From: JACCQS01 sp963766765
GTDB lineage: Bacteria; Actinomycetota; Actinomycetes; Mycobacteriales; Geodermatophilaceae
Reading direction: 5' to 3'
DNA length: 64,000 bases
Assembly (NCBI GenBank): GCA_963766765.1
Contig: CAVYBR010000017.1
Coordinates: 16,202 to 80,201 of the forward strand
Shown here: piece by piece, positions 18,364 to 28,466 of the stretch
Layout of the letters: the number at the start of each line of letters is the position of its first letter
Position numbering within the stretch: position 1 is the first letter of the stretch
Notes under the pieces: model-generated
Seen by the model: the letters and a program-made list of their open reading frames with translations, nothing else
Told to the model about the DNA's origin: nothing
The model's database searches: none
Translations under genes and position numbers: made by a program

Positions 18364-19169
18364 TGGCGGAGCTCGAGGCGATCACCATCGACGAGATGTA
18401 CAGTCCCGACGTCGAGGCGATCGAGCGGGTACTGGATGGTAGTTTCGACCCGCGCAGCTCCGCCACCTTGTTCGCCATGCTCGACGTCGGGCCGGGCGAT
18501 CTGGTGCTCGACATCGGCGGCCGGGACGCGTCCCACTCGCTGGCGCTGGTCAAGATCTTCGGCTGCCGCGCAGTGTCGGTGGACCCGGTCGACAGCAACA
18601 ACGAGCGCGCGCGAGCCGCTGTCGCCGAGCACCCGCTGGGGTCGCAGGTGTCGATCCGGCCGGGCGTGATGGAAGAGATTCCGGGGTCGGACCATGAGTT
18701 CGACTTCGTCTTCAGTCACGACATGTTCTTCCATGTGGTGGATGCCGACCACGCTCTCGCCGAGGCCTACCGGGTCCTCAAACCCGGTCGGCACCTGCTC
18801 GTCTACCAGACGTTCGCCACCGATCGGCTCGAGCCGCGGGAGAAGGCCCAGATCTACGCCGGGCTGGCTGTGGTTCCCGAGCGGATGGTGCCGGCCGACT
18901 TCGAGAAGCGGGCGCTGGCGACCGGCTTCGTCATCGAAGAGATCGACATCGTCGGATCCGAGTGGCGGGAAGCATCGGAGGAGGACGGCATCAACCTGAC
19001 GTCCCGGCAGCTCCTGTACGCAGCGCGGTTGCTGCGAAAGCCCGCGCAACTACGGGCCGAGCTCGGCGACACCAACTACCAGGTCGAGCTCGCGAACGCC
19101 CTGTGGGGTGTGTACCAAATGATCGGGAAGCTGGAGCCCAGGGTCTACGTCCTTCGCAAACCCAGCTAG
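18363..19169 (+). CDS. Class I SAM-dependent methyltransferase
   Basis: A 268-residue UbiE/type-11-like methyltransferase. Motif I appears as VLDIGGRDASHSL, an acidic VDPVDSN after strand 2, DFVFSHDMFFHV as motif II, and LKPGRHLLVYQ as motif III. The GxGxG loop is altered to GGRD, but the rest is normal. It lies next to the MbtH gene and faces the PKS operon with only 16 bases between stop codons, so it is probably a tailoring enzyme of the cluster. Target atom (O, N or C) unknown. Confidence 0.78.
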   Translation: MAELEAITIDEMYSPDVEAIERVLDGSFDPRSSATLFAMLDVGPGDLVLDIGGRDASHSLALVKIFGCRAVSVDPVDSNNERARAAVAEHPLGSQVSIRPGVMEEIPGSDHEFDFVFSHDMFFHVVDADHALAEAYRVLKPGRHLLVYQTFATDRLEPREKAQIYAGLAVVPERMVPADFEKRALATGFVIEEIDIVGSEWREASEEDGINLTSRQLLYAARLLRKPAQLRAELGDTNYQVELANALWGVYQMIGKLEPRVYVLRKPS

Positions 19170-19185
19170 CGCAGGGCGCGCCCGC

Positions 19186-22100
19186 CTAGATCCCGCCACG
19201 GCGTTGACGCAGCTCGCCGATCGGCGCTGTGGGATCGGCCAGGATCTGCTCCACCCGGGCAGCCAGGTCCGACGCGTGCGGAGCGAGGTCACTGACCTCG
19301 GAAACCTCCGAGATGAGTTCGATTCCCTCGCTGTGTTCCTCGACGGTCACCAAGGCCGGATGCGGCATCCTCTCGCGCGGCGTCGTCACTGGACCGGCCG
19401 GGGCACCGAACAGGCTCTCCGAGTTCTCGGTGGCGTACTCGAAGGCGAGGAACGACGCCGGACGTCGACGGTACCGCCGGTTCTGCATCACCCGGTACAG
19501 ACCGGGCACTCCACCCAGGCCGTTCACCAGTTGCGCCTGGACGTCTCTGGTCACGTCCACCAGGCTGCTGGAGTCGGAGAGTTCGATGATGACGGGCAGC
19601 AGGTCCACGCAGAAGCCGATGAGGGACTTCCCGGGGTAGCGCGAGTGTCCGGTCTGATGAGCCATCACGAACGCGCGTGGAACGTCCGTGAGCAACGAGG
19701 ACGCCACCGCCACCGTCGACAACGCCGCCGTGTGCATCGTGCACCGGCCGGCGCGCGACAGCCCGCGCAGATCGGCCAGCCGGTCCGCCGCGAGGTGATC
19801 GATCCGAGTGACCGGCGTGAACGACTCGTGGACGTCGAGCAGGCGGTCAGACTCCCAGACCGCGTCCAGCCTCGGCCGCCACAAGGCTTCGCAGTCCTCG
19901 AACCGGGTGTCTTCCTCACGGCTCTTCGTCCGGGCGTACTCCAGGAAGCTGGCCGGCTCGCGGACGGCACCGGTCTCTCCCAGATAGAAGGACGACAACT
20001 CCTCCCACAAGACCTCGAACGACCAGCCGTCGACGACGGCATGCGGCGCCGTGGCCTGGAGGTAGGCAGCCTCGGCGGTCTGGATGAGCTGGAACTGGAA
20101 CAGCGACGGGACCGACATCTCCACCGGTCGGCGTGCGAACTTGGACAGGAGCGCATCGAGCCCGCCCGGCGCGGCATCGTTCAGAGTGCTGGTGGTCAGC
20201 GCGGGAACGGCATGTTCTGCGCAGTTCTGGAATCCGCCGTCCTCGTCGAACCCGATCCGTAGCGCCTCGTGCCGGCGCGCGACCCGCTCGATGGCAGTCG
20301 CCAGCCGGTCGGGATCGATGTTGCCAACAACGCGCCGTACGTCGGACATCTGGTAGGCGGCACCGCGATCGCCCCCCAACTCGCTGCTCATCCACAGCAA
20401 CTTCTGACCATCGGTGAGCGGCGCCCGCCCGGCGACCGTCGGCTGCTGCCGGACGGTGGTGGGTGCACTCGCCGCCGGTGGTTGCGGCCAGAGGCCACGC
20501 GCTGCCACCTCCGCCGCGGTGTCGGCGACGGCTTCCACGATGCGCCGGCGATCCGCGTCGTCGTGGGCGGCACTGAGGAAGCACGTGCGCCCCTCCCACA
20601 CGTAGACGCCGCGGCTGAGCAGACCGAGGAAGAACATGTTCTCCGACCGCTCGGAGCCGCTGATGTTGATCCGGAAGAGCGAGGAGAAGTGCTCGACCTC
20701 GATCGGGTGGCCCTCCGCCGCGGCGTGCAGGTTGATCTGGCCGGCCAGCTCGGCGGTTCGCTCGGTCAGCGTGTTCTGCAGCCGAGGCGACTCCTTCTTC
20801 AGGAACTGAAGCATCTCCTGCGCCACGGCCATCGCCATCGGTTGCTTGCTGAACGTTCCGGAGAACACCATGCTCGGCCGTTGCGGCAGCCCGGCGTCGC
20901 CCGGCCGCCATCGTCCGCCGTCGATGGGCGCCATGAACTCCGCGTCGCCCGCGATGACTCCGATCGGCATGCCGCCCCCGATCACCTTGCCGTAGGTGAC
21001 CAGGTCCGGGTGGACCCCGAAGTACCCGGCCGCGCCGGCGGGGTGGCAGCGGAATCCGGTGATGATCTCGTCGAAGATCAGCGCGGCACCCCGAGCACTG
21101 GTGAGCGCGCGGAGCTGCCGGAGCAGCTCGACGGGCTGGTAGCCCGGACGGCGGCTCTGGACCGGTTCGACCAGTACCGCCGCCAGTCGGTCGCCATACG
21201 ACTCCAGGACAGCGATGGCGGACTCGTCGTACGGCAGGACGATGACGTCCTGCACCATGCCCGGGGTGGTACCCCGGCCCAGAGTGGTCGCCTCGCCCCG
21301 TTGCCCGCCCGCTCGGGGTGCGACCAGCACACCGTCGAAGGTGCCGTGGAAGGAACCGGCGAACACCGCGATCAGGTCTCTGCCGGTCTTGGCACGCGCG
21401 GCGCGGACCGCGCCCATCACCGCCTCGGTTCCCGAGGAGGCGAAAGCCACCCGGTCCACTCCCGTCAACGACGCGATGCCGCGAGCGACGTCGCCGGCGG
21501 TCGACGACTGCGGGCCGAGCAGGGAGATCGGAAGCCGCGAACTTGCGGAGGGCTTCGCTGACCGGCTCGGAGGCGTGTCCCAGCAGGGTGACGCCGAAGC
21601 CCATGCACAGGTCGAGATACTCGCGGCCGTCCACGTCGAAGAAGTGAGAGCCCTCGCCTCGCACTCCCACGACCGGATAGCTCACCTCGCGGCGGCCGGT
21701 GCGGAGCGAGAAGACCAGATTTCGCTGATCTGCCAGCGTGTACCGGTCCTCCTCGGTGACTCGTTTCGAGACCGGAGTCCGCCGGGCCCACTCGGCCTCC
21801 TCCTCCCCGGGCGGCTCGGAGGTCTCGTCGACGGGCGGTGTGGACGGCTGGGGGACAGGGACAGTGGCGGCTGCCGCGAGGCGCGGTGCCTCGGCGGCCG
21901 AGACCTCCGCCGCACGCGACGGCGCCGCCGTCTCAGGCGATGGCGGCCGGCTCGCAGGCAGGACGCCTGCGAGGTACTCGGCCAGGCTCTCGCAGGAATC
22001 CCTTTCGAAGTACAGCAGCTGTACGTCGACGTCGGCCTGGAACTCTGCTGCCAGAGCGTCCGCGAGCTGGATCAACAGGAACGAGTCGTAGCCAAGGTCG

Positions 22101-24931
22101 ATGAACGAGGCACGGGGCTTCACATTGTCCGGAGTACTGCCCACGAGCTGCGCGACGATCCGGCGGACACTCGCCAGTACTTCGTCTCGGTCGGCCGGCG
22201 TCGGCCCGGAATCCGGTGCCGCGGCAGGAGCCTCAGAGGGCGCTGGCTGAAACGCAGCGACCGGCCGCTGCGGCTCCGGCCGAACGGACGCGACCGACGG
22301 CTGCGGCTCTGGCTGCACGGGCTTGGCCTCCTCGGCACTTCGGTCGAACGCGTAGGTGGGAGCGTGCACGACGACCGTGGATGCACCGCGCTTGTCGCCA
22401 GAGCCAGTGTCGGCCTCGGTGGTGAGGACGTCGTTCTGCCCGGTCGTCCAGGCTGTCGCCAGCAGACGCGCGCGAGACAACCCGTCGTAGCCCGCCTGCT
22501 CAGGGGTGGTCATCGCGTGCGTGTCGGCGCCGAACACTTCCTTGGTGTACGACACGACCCCCAGCCCCGAATCCAGGACGTAGGCCAAGGCCGTGCCATC
22601 CGCGCGAAGGGCGCTGACCGCGTCGCGGAAACGAACCGTCCGGGTTAAGTGCCCGGCCCAGAAAGCCGGGTCTCGAGCTGTCTGTTCGTCGAGCCACTCG
22701 CCCGCCGTCGGCGACATCACCCGTCGCGTCGGCGGTCGCAGGTCGAACTGGGCCCAGGTCGCAGCGTACTGCTCGACGAAGGGTTCCAGGAACGTGCTGT
22801 GGAACGGATGCGCGACAGGAATCCGGACCGAGGCGACACCGGCGGCCCGGAGCTCGGTGGCGACCGCTTCGATCGCGGTCAGCTCGCCGCTGAACATGCA
22901 GTCCCTGGCGCCGGGCACGATCGCCAACGACACACTGTCGGCGAGGTACCGACCAGCGGCCGCTTCGGGTAGCCGCGCACGAATCATCGCGCCGGGTGGG
23001 GCACCTGCCAGGATGCGGGCGCGATCCGTGATCGCGGCGACGGCCTCGGCCAGCGTGAGCACCCCACCGACAACGCCTGCGGCCACCTCGCCCAGGCTGT
23101 AACCACACAGGGCCTGGGGTTCCAGGCCGTCGCTGATCAGTGACCTCGCGATCGTCACCGACCGGACGAGCATGGCGAGCTCGGTGATCCGTGCGGCGGC
23201 GCCGGCCTCGGGGTCCCCACTGAGACAGGCCTGCACCGATGACCGGTCCTCTTCGGGCACGCTGGAGAGCGCCTCGACGAACAAGTCGCGGAAGCCGTCG
23301 ATGTCCGCCTGCGCGGCGGTCAGGTCGCCGGCCGCGGATCCCTGGCCCGGGAAGACGAAAGTGCTGTTGAGAGCACGCTTTGCGTGCCGGACCCCCGTTC
23401 GCCAGGTTTCGATCTGCCCGGCGTGCTTGACCAGGACGACTGCCTCCCGATGGCCGAGCACGCGCCGGCCCGTGGTCATCGTGTGCGCGAGTTTCCTCAG
23501 GCTGTCCGGGTTCGCCGCGGCGTACTCGACCAGGCGGTCCGCCGTCTGTCCGGCGCTCCGCGCGGTTGCGGCGCTGACCGGTACGACGAAGACGCCGTCG
23601 CCGGGATCCCCGGCCTCGCCGACCACCGGCGCTTGCTCGAGGACGACATGTGCGTTGGTACCACCGATCCCCATCGAGCTCACCCCGGCTCGGCGCGGCC
23701 GGCCATTGTCGTCCCAGCTGCTCGCACTGTCCGGCACGAACAATCTGGAGTTCGCCGGAGTGATCTGCGGATTCAGTTTCACGAAGTTGGCGACCGGCGG
23801 AATCCGGCCTCTGCTGACGACCAGGGCGGCCTTGATCAGTCCGACGATGCCCGCCGCAGCACCGAGATGACCGACGTTCGCCTTGACCGCACCGATGGCG
23901 CACCGAGTGCCCTGAGTACCGAGGGCACGTTCGAGAGCCGCCCACTCGACCACATCGCCGACCGCGGTCGCGGTTCCGTGCGCCTCGACGTACCCGATGT
24001 CGCCCTGGTCCACGGCGGCGCTGGCCAGCGCCGCGCTGATGACGAGGCTCTGCTGGTTGACACTCGGCGCGGTGAACCCGGCCTTCCGCTTTCCGTCGTT
24101 GTTGATCGCGCTGCCGCGGATGACGGCATGGATCGCGTCACCGGCCTCGAGCGCGGCATCGAGTCGTTTGATCACGACCGCGCCCACGCCGCTCGCGGTG
24201 ATGGTGCCACTGGCCGAGGCGTCGAACGGCCGGCAGCGGCCGTCGGTGGACCAGATGCTGCCCGGCTGATGGTAGTAACCCGCCTGGTGAGGCGTCTCCA
24301 CGTTCACCCCGCCGGCCACGGCCACGTCCGTGTCGCCGGACAGCACGCTCTGGCACGCCAGGTGCACAGCGACCAGCGAGCTCGAACAGGCGCTTTGAAC
24401 TGTCAGCGACGGACCGCGGAAGTCGAGCGCGTAGGCGGTCCTGGTGGACAGGAAGTCGTGGTCCAGGAGCGCCACCCAGTTGACCGCTTCCGACGACTTC
24501 AACGGCCTGGCGGCGTCACCGTACTTCGGATCGCCCAGGCGCTCGAGAACCATCCTCGGGGAAGCGGCCCCGCCGGCGGCGAGCAACGCGATGCGGCCGG
24601 GGTACCGCAGTGGGTCGCAACCGGCATCCTCCAGCGCCTCGAGGACGACCTCCATCATCACCAGGTGGTTGACGTTGATACCATCGGCCTCCCCGGCGGT
24701 GATGCCGAACGCGGCACCGTCGAACTGGTCATGGCCCTCCAGTGGCGCGGCCACCGGCACGTACGGGTTTCTGACCTCCGGGGAAAGACTGATCCCCTCC
24801 CGCTGCCGGTCCTGCTCGGTGACCGTGACCATTCCGGTCGAGCCGGCCTCGACGTTGGCCCAGAGCGCGCGGTAGTCGGCCGCGCCAGGAACTCGGCAGG
24901 CCATGCCGACGATGGCTAGCGGCTCACGCAT
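19186..24931 (-). CDS. Hybrid PKS-NRPS: KS-AT-ACP-aminotransferase-C, one frameshift
   Basis: Adds one malonate-type unit, converts the beta-keto group to an amine, and condenses it with another unit. In order: KS (about 1-430) with active SACSSSL cysteine near 182, EAHGTA and KANVGHLG histidines; AT (about 520-830) with GYSLG serine and HPFHS, which favours malonyl; ACP with GYDSF serine near 948; a GSAM-like aminotransferase with YGKVIGGGMP lysine; and a C domain with PHAVVDGWS, retaining the catalytic second histidine. The frame breaks at about 21,530-21,545, just before the LLGPQSS segment; omitting one base restores it. KS-AT-ACP-AMT order recalls McyE and iturin/mycosubtilin synthases, which make beta-amino acids. 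A TTA codon lies at 22646-22648. Starts 13 bases after the C-domain gene. Confidence 0.85.
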
Positions 24932-24944
24932 CCGCTCCCCCTTT

Positions 24945-26324
24945 TCATCGGTCTGCCTGTCGGCTCATCTCGCGGACGCCGGCGACGCGCGACAGGATCT
25001 CGGTCAGGGCGAGCGAGTCCATCGTCGCGTCCGGCCGCTCAAGCAGGGCTGCGAGGATCTCCTGATAGGCATCGCAGTAGCCGCGCGCGATTTCGCGGGA
25101 GTAGACGCGCAGGGCGTACTGCCAGTCCAAGGCGATACCGGACGCGGTGATGTCGCAGAACACACTGAGGTCGTAAGGCCCTTGCGAGGTGCGCATGACC
25201 CGCTCCGAGAGGCTCCCCTCGCCGAAGGTCAGGCCACCGATCGCGCCAGCCGAGAACACCGTCCGGATCAGGTCGCCGGTGCCCGAGCCGCTGGTCACCT
25301 GATGGAAGGGGACATCCTGGTAGTCGATCGCGTCCATCAGATTGAGTGACACCTCGGTCAGTGCCTCGACGAAAGTACCCGCCAGGTCGATCCGCGATCG
25401 CGGGACCACCAGGTTGGTGAGCATCCCCACGGTGCGGTCGAACCGCGGGGTACGGCAACTGGTCGCCGTACCCACGCAGACGTCACCGTTGGCCGAGCCG
25501 CAGGCGGCGACGATCGTGACGCTCATCGCGCAGAGCAGGATGGAGAACGGCGTCGCCCCGCCCCGCCGTGCGTACGCCGAAACCGCGGTGGCCAGCTGAG
25601 GATCGAGTGTCGTGGACAACGCGTACGTGTCCAGCGAGGCAGGCTTAACTGTGCCGACCTGGCAGTCTCCGGGCAGGGCACTGCCGGTGGCGCCCGCGAG
25701 GCGATCGGTCCAGTAGTCCAAGCCCTCGCGGGACGCCTCGTCGGCCAGAGCAGTGAGTTGTTCTGCCACGAAGGTGCCGTACCCCGGTGGGGCGGCCGGG
25801 AGTTCGGGTGGCGTTCCGTGTCGCGCCGATCTGTAGAGCTCGCCGAAGTCGTCGAGCACGATGGCCATCGACGTACCGTCGCAGATGATCTGATGCGCCG
25901 CCAGAACCAGTCCTGTGCGGCTGTCGGACAGGAGGATGGCGGTGAGCCTGATCGCCGGACGGGCCGACAGGTCGAAGGCGTCGTTCGCCGCGGCGTCGAC
26001 AGCGGCCTCCAACCGCTCCGCTCGTGCCTCAGCAGACAGGTCCCGCAGATCGAGCACCTGGATCGGTCCGTGTGTCGGGTCGTTGCTGACCACCTGCACG
26101 ACTCCGGAGCCCACCTCGTGGAAGGTCGTCCGCAGGGACTCGTGCCGGCGTGCCGTCTCGTCGAGCGCGAACGTCGCGGCCGCAAGGTCGAACTCGCCGT
26201 CGAAGAAGTACACCTCCGGCATGATGTACGCCGGGCTGTCGCGATGGTGGTGCCAGAAACGCCAGATCTGTTCTTGCAGCGGACCGAGCGGGAACTGTCG
26301 CGTCAGCTCATCCGGTTTCGCCAT
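24945..26324 (-). CDS. Free-standing condensation-domain protein, catalytic His replaced
   Basis: A 459-residue stand-alone C domain. Normal landmarks are the N-terminal FPLGPLQEQIW motif, ARRHESLRTTF, a DVPFHQV motif and a C-terminal GPYDLSVF segment. The core motif, HHxxxDG in active enzymes, reads HQIICDG: the second, catalytic histidine is glutamine. It may be inactive, have another role such as carrier docking or gatekeeping, or work by a different mechanism. The ATG at 26324 starts two bases after the stop codon of the A-PCP gene, implying translational coupling. It sits between an A-PCP loader and a KS, where an ordinary peptide-bond step might not be needed. Confidence 0.82.
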   Translation of the reverse strand: MAKPDELTRQFPLGPLQEQIWRFWHHHRDSPAYIMPEVYFFDGEFDLAAATFALDETARRHESLRTTFHEVGSGVVQVVSNDPTHGPIQVLDLRDLSAEARAERLEAAVDAAANDAFDLSARPAIRLTAILLSDSRTGLVLAAHQIICDGTSMAIVLDDFGELYRSARHGTPPELPAAPPGYGTFVAEQLTALADEASREGLDYWTDRLAGATGSALPGDCQVGTVKPASLDTYALSTTLDPQLATAVSAYARRGGATPFSILLCAMSVTIVAACGSANGDVCVGTATSCRTPRFDRTVGMLTNLVVPRSRIDLAGTFVEALTEVSLNLMDAIDYQDVPFHQVTSGSGTGDLIRTVFSAGAIGGLTFGEGSLSERVMRTSQGPYDLSVFCDITASGIALDWQYALRVYSREIARGYCDAYQEILAALLERPDATMDSLALTEILSRVAGVREMSRQADR

Positions 26325-26326
26325 CG

Positions 26327-28072
26327 TCAGTTGACGGACCCGATGAACTTGCACAGATTGCGGGTGGTGCCCGCCTGGAAGAAGTCCCGCAGCCGCACCC
26401 GTACCCCGAGCTCCTCGCGGATCTCGGCCAGGATCTTCAGCGAGTCCAGGGACGTGAGGCCGAGCGAGAAGAGCTCGTCGTCGATCGAGCAGTGCGTGTC
26501 GAGCGTCCTGCGCACGATCGCGATGACCGACCGCTCGATGTCGGTCAGATCGGACTCGTCGTCCTGCACGCTGGCCTCCGCTGGCTTCACGAGTCGTGCG
26601 AGTGCTGGGATGTCCACCTTGCCGCGGTCGGTCATCGGCAGCGGCTCCTCACGCCGGATCAGCACCGGCACCTCGTAGCTGGGCAGTTCGCTCGCGAGGT
26701 GGTCCCGGACACTCGCGTCGCTGCCGGCCGCCCCGACGTAGCAGGCGACCAGGACGGGATGGGCCGCATCGCGGTGCACGAACGCGACCGACTGAGCGAC
26801 CTCGGGATGGCGGTTCAGGACCGACGAGATCTCGGTCAGCTCGATCCGCCGGCCACTGATCTTGACCTGGTCGTCCGTGCGGCCCAGGAAGCTGTACCCG
26901 CCCTGGGGCAGTGCCTTGGCCAGGTCGCCGGTCTGGAACATCCGCGCCCCGGGCGGACCCGAGGGGTCCGGAACGAACCGCTCGGCGGTCATCCGCGGAT
27001 CGTGCAGGTAGCCACGGCCGACGCCTGCACCGCTCACGTACAGATAGGCCGGTTTGCCATCGACCGCCGGGTCGAGGTCAGCGCTGTTGTACAGCTGAAC
27101 ACGTACTCCGGGCAGGGCGTCGCCGATCGGCGGCTGGAGGAACCCGTCGCTCAGCACCCTCCCCCCAGTCGCCGCGACCGTCGTCTCGGTGGGGCCGTAC
27201 TGCACGACCACCGCGCATTCCGAGATCAGCTTGCGAGCGACGCCGTTGGGCACCGCCTCGCCGCCGATGAAGGCGAGGCGCACGGACGAATCCGCCGGTA
27301 CGAAACCGGCGTCCAGCAGACCCGCGTACCACGACGGCGCGCCGCTGAGCACGGTGACTCCACGATCGGCTATGCAGTCGAGGTGGTCCTGCCACGACCC
27401 TTCCAGCAAGTCCGGTGCAACGACGACCTCGCCGCCCGCCGCGAGCAGCAGCACGGGCCGCAGCGACGCGTCGAACGACAGATCGGCCGACAACAGCACG
27501 CGCAACTGACCGTCACCGTGGACCTCCGGCTGCTCCACCAGCTCGACGAGATACCTGGTGTAGTTGTCCAGCGCACCGAACTCGACGCCCACGGCAAGGG
27601 GCGAACCGGTCGACCCGGACGTCGTGATGACATAGGCGAGATTGCCCTCGGTCGGGCTGCCGTCCCGCGAGTTCTCCCGAGCTCCGGTCAGCCGTTCGGC
27701 CCGGAGCCCAGGGGCACCCGGTACGACGACGTACGCGTCGTCCTCGGCCGACTCCTCCAGCACGACCGTGGCCGACCTGGCGAGGACGAGCCGGCGCCTG
27801 CTCTCGGGCCAGTTCACATCGACAGGCAGGTAGGCAGCTCCGGACATCCAGATGGCAAGCATCGCGAGGACCGGATTGCAGCCGCGGTGCAGAACCGTGG
27901 CCACCACATCTTCCGGACCGACTCCCTGAGCGCGCAGGAGATCGCGGAGGCCGGTGGCGGCCGCGACCAGACCGCCGTACTCGAGCGAGTGCTCGCCGGC
28001 GCGCACGGCAGGGCGGTGCGGTTCGCGCGTGGCAATGTCGTTGATGCGATCGAGAACGAGCAATTCAGTCAC
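26327..28072 (-). CDS. NRPS, adenylation-PCP didomain (operon first gene)
   Basis: A 581-residue A-PCP protein. The A3 loop reads TSGSTGSPLA, where the usual lysine of TSGSTGxPKG is leucine. A5 YGPTETT, A7 FQTGDL, A8 VKISGRRIELTEIS and A10 DRGKVD are present. The carrier ends with LGLTSLDSL, the serine taking phosphopantetheine. The code read by eye is DARSFGQVAK; Arg at 239 could favour an acidic substrate. It heads the three-gene - strand operon leading to the KS-containing protein, so it may load the starter amino acid for polyketide extension. Activity with the altered A3 loop is likely but unproven. Confidence 0.85.
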   Translation of the reverse strand: MTELLVLDRINDIATREPHRPAVRAGEHSLEYGGLVAAATGLRDLLRAQGVGPEDVVATVLHRGCNPVLAMLAIWMSGAAYLPVDVNWPESRRRLVLARSATVVLEESAEDDAYVVVPGAPGLRAERLTGARENSRDGSPTEGNLAYVITTSGSTGSPLAVGVEFGALDNYTRYLVELVEQPEVHGDGQLRVLLSADLSFDASLRPVLLLAAGGEVVVAPDLLEGSWQDHLDCIADRGVTVLSGAPSWYAGLLDAGFVPADSSVRLAFIGGEAVPNGVARKLISECAVVVQYGPTETTVAATGGRVLSDGFLQPPIGDALPGVRVQLYNSADLDPAVDGKPAYLYVSGAGVGRGYLHDPRMTAERFVPDPSGPPGARMFQTGDLAKALPQGGYSFLGRTDDQVKISGRRIELTEISSVLNRHPEVAQSVAFVHRDAAHPVLVACYVGAAGSDASVRDHLASELPSYEVPVLIRREEPLPMTDRGKVDIPALARLVKPAEASVQDDESDLTDIERSVIAIVRRTLDTHCSIDDELFSLGLTSLDSLKILAEIREELGVRVRLRDFFQAGTTRNLCKFIGSVN

Positions 28073-28466
28073 GAGGGCAAACCTCTCCAGGATCGAATCT
28101 TCGTCATCCTCAGCAGAGTCACGACCACTATCCCTTCACCACAACCGGTCTGCGCGACTCGGTCTGTCCGACAGGCGTTCTCCAGCGGGTGCGAACTGTC
28201 CTCGGCACGACCTCCACAAGGGTCGAACGGTCAAGGGTCACGAGGGATGGGCCGAAGGTCAAGGGGATCGTAACCGAGAGGTGGGGCGGGTCACCGTGCC
28301 TCGGAGTGGCGTCCCGTCGACTCCACCGGCCCGGGATCACGGTCGCCGTCCAGGCCCTGTAGCGGAAACAACCAGACCCCGCTTCATCCGCTCGATGGTA
28401 ATAGCTGTGCCCGAACGTTATGCTCGCGTGTCGCCCGAGCACACACCCGAAAGGTCCAATTCGATC
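28073..28466. promoter_or_regulatory. Divergent intergenic region, A-PCP operon / ABC exporter
   Basis: About 390 bases with no supported gene. It must carry promoters for the - strand NRPS/PKS operon and the + strand exporter genes. An A+T-richer patch at 28395-28430 (TGGTAATAGCTG, ACGTTATGC) could be promoter sequence. No clear inverted-repeat operator was seen. In-frame ATG at 28395 is an alternative exporter start. Confidence 0.4.

Noticed and set aside
20269..21561. 430-residue + strand frame
   Set aside because: Antisense to the aminotransferase/C part of the PKS, where the - strand has clear motifs.
27954..28466. 171-codon extension of the first ABC exporter
   Set aside because: Overlaps the 5' end of the divergent A-PCP gene; residues there are not transporter-like.
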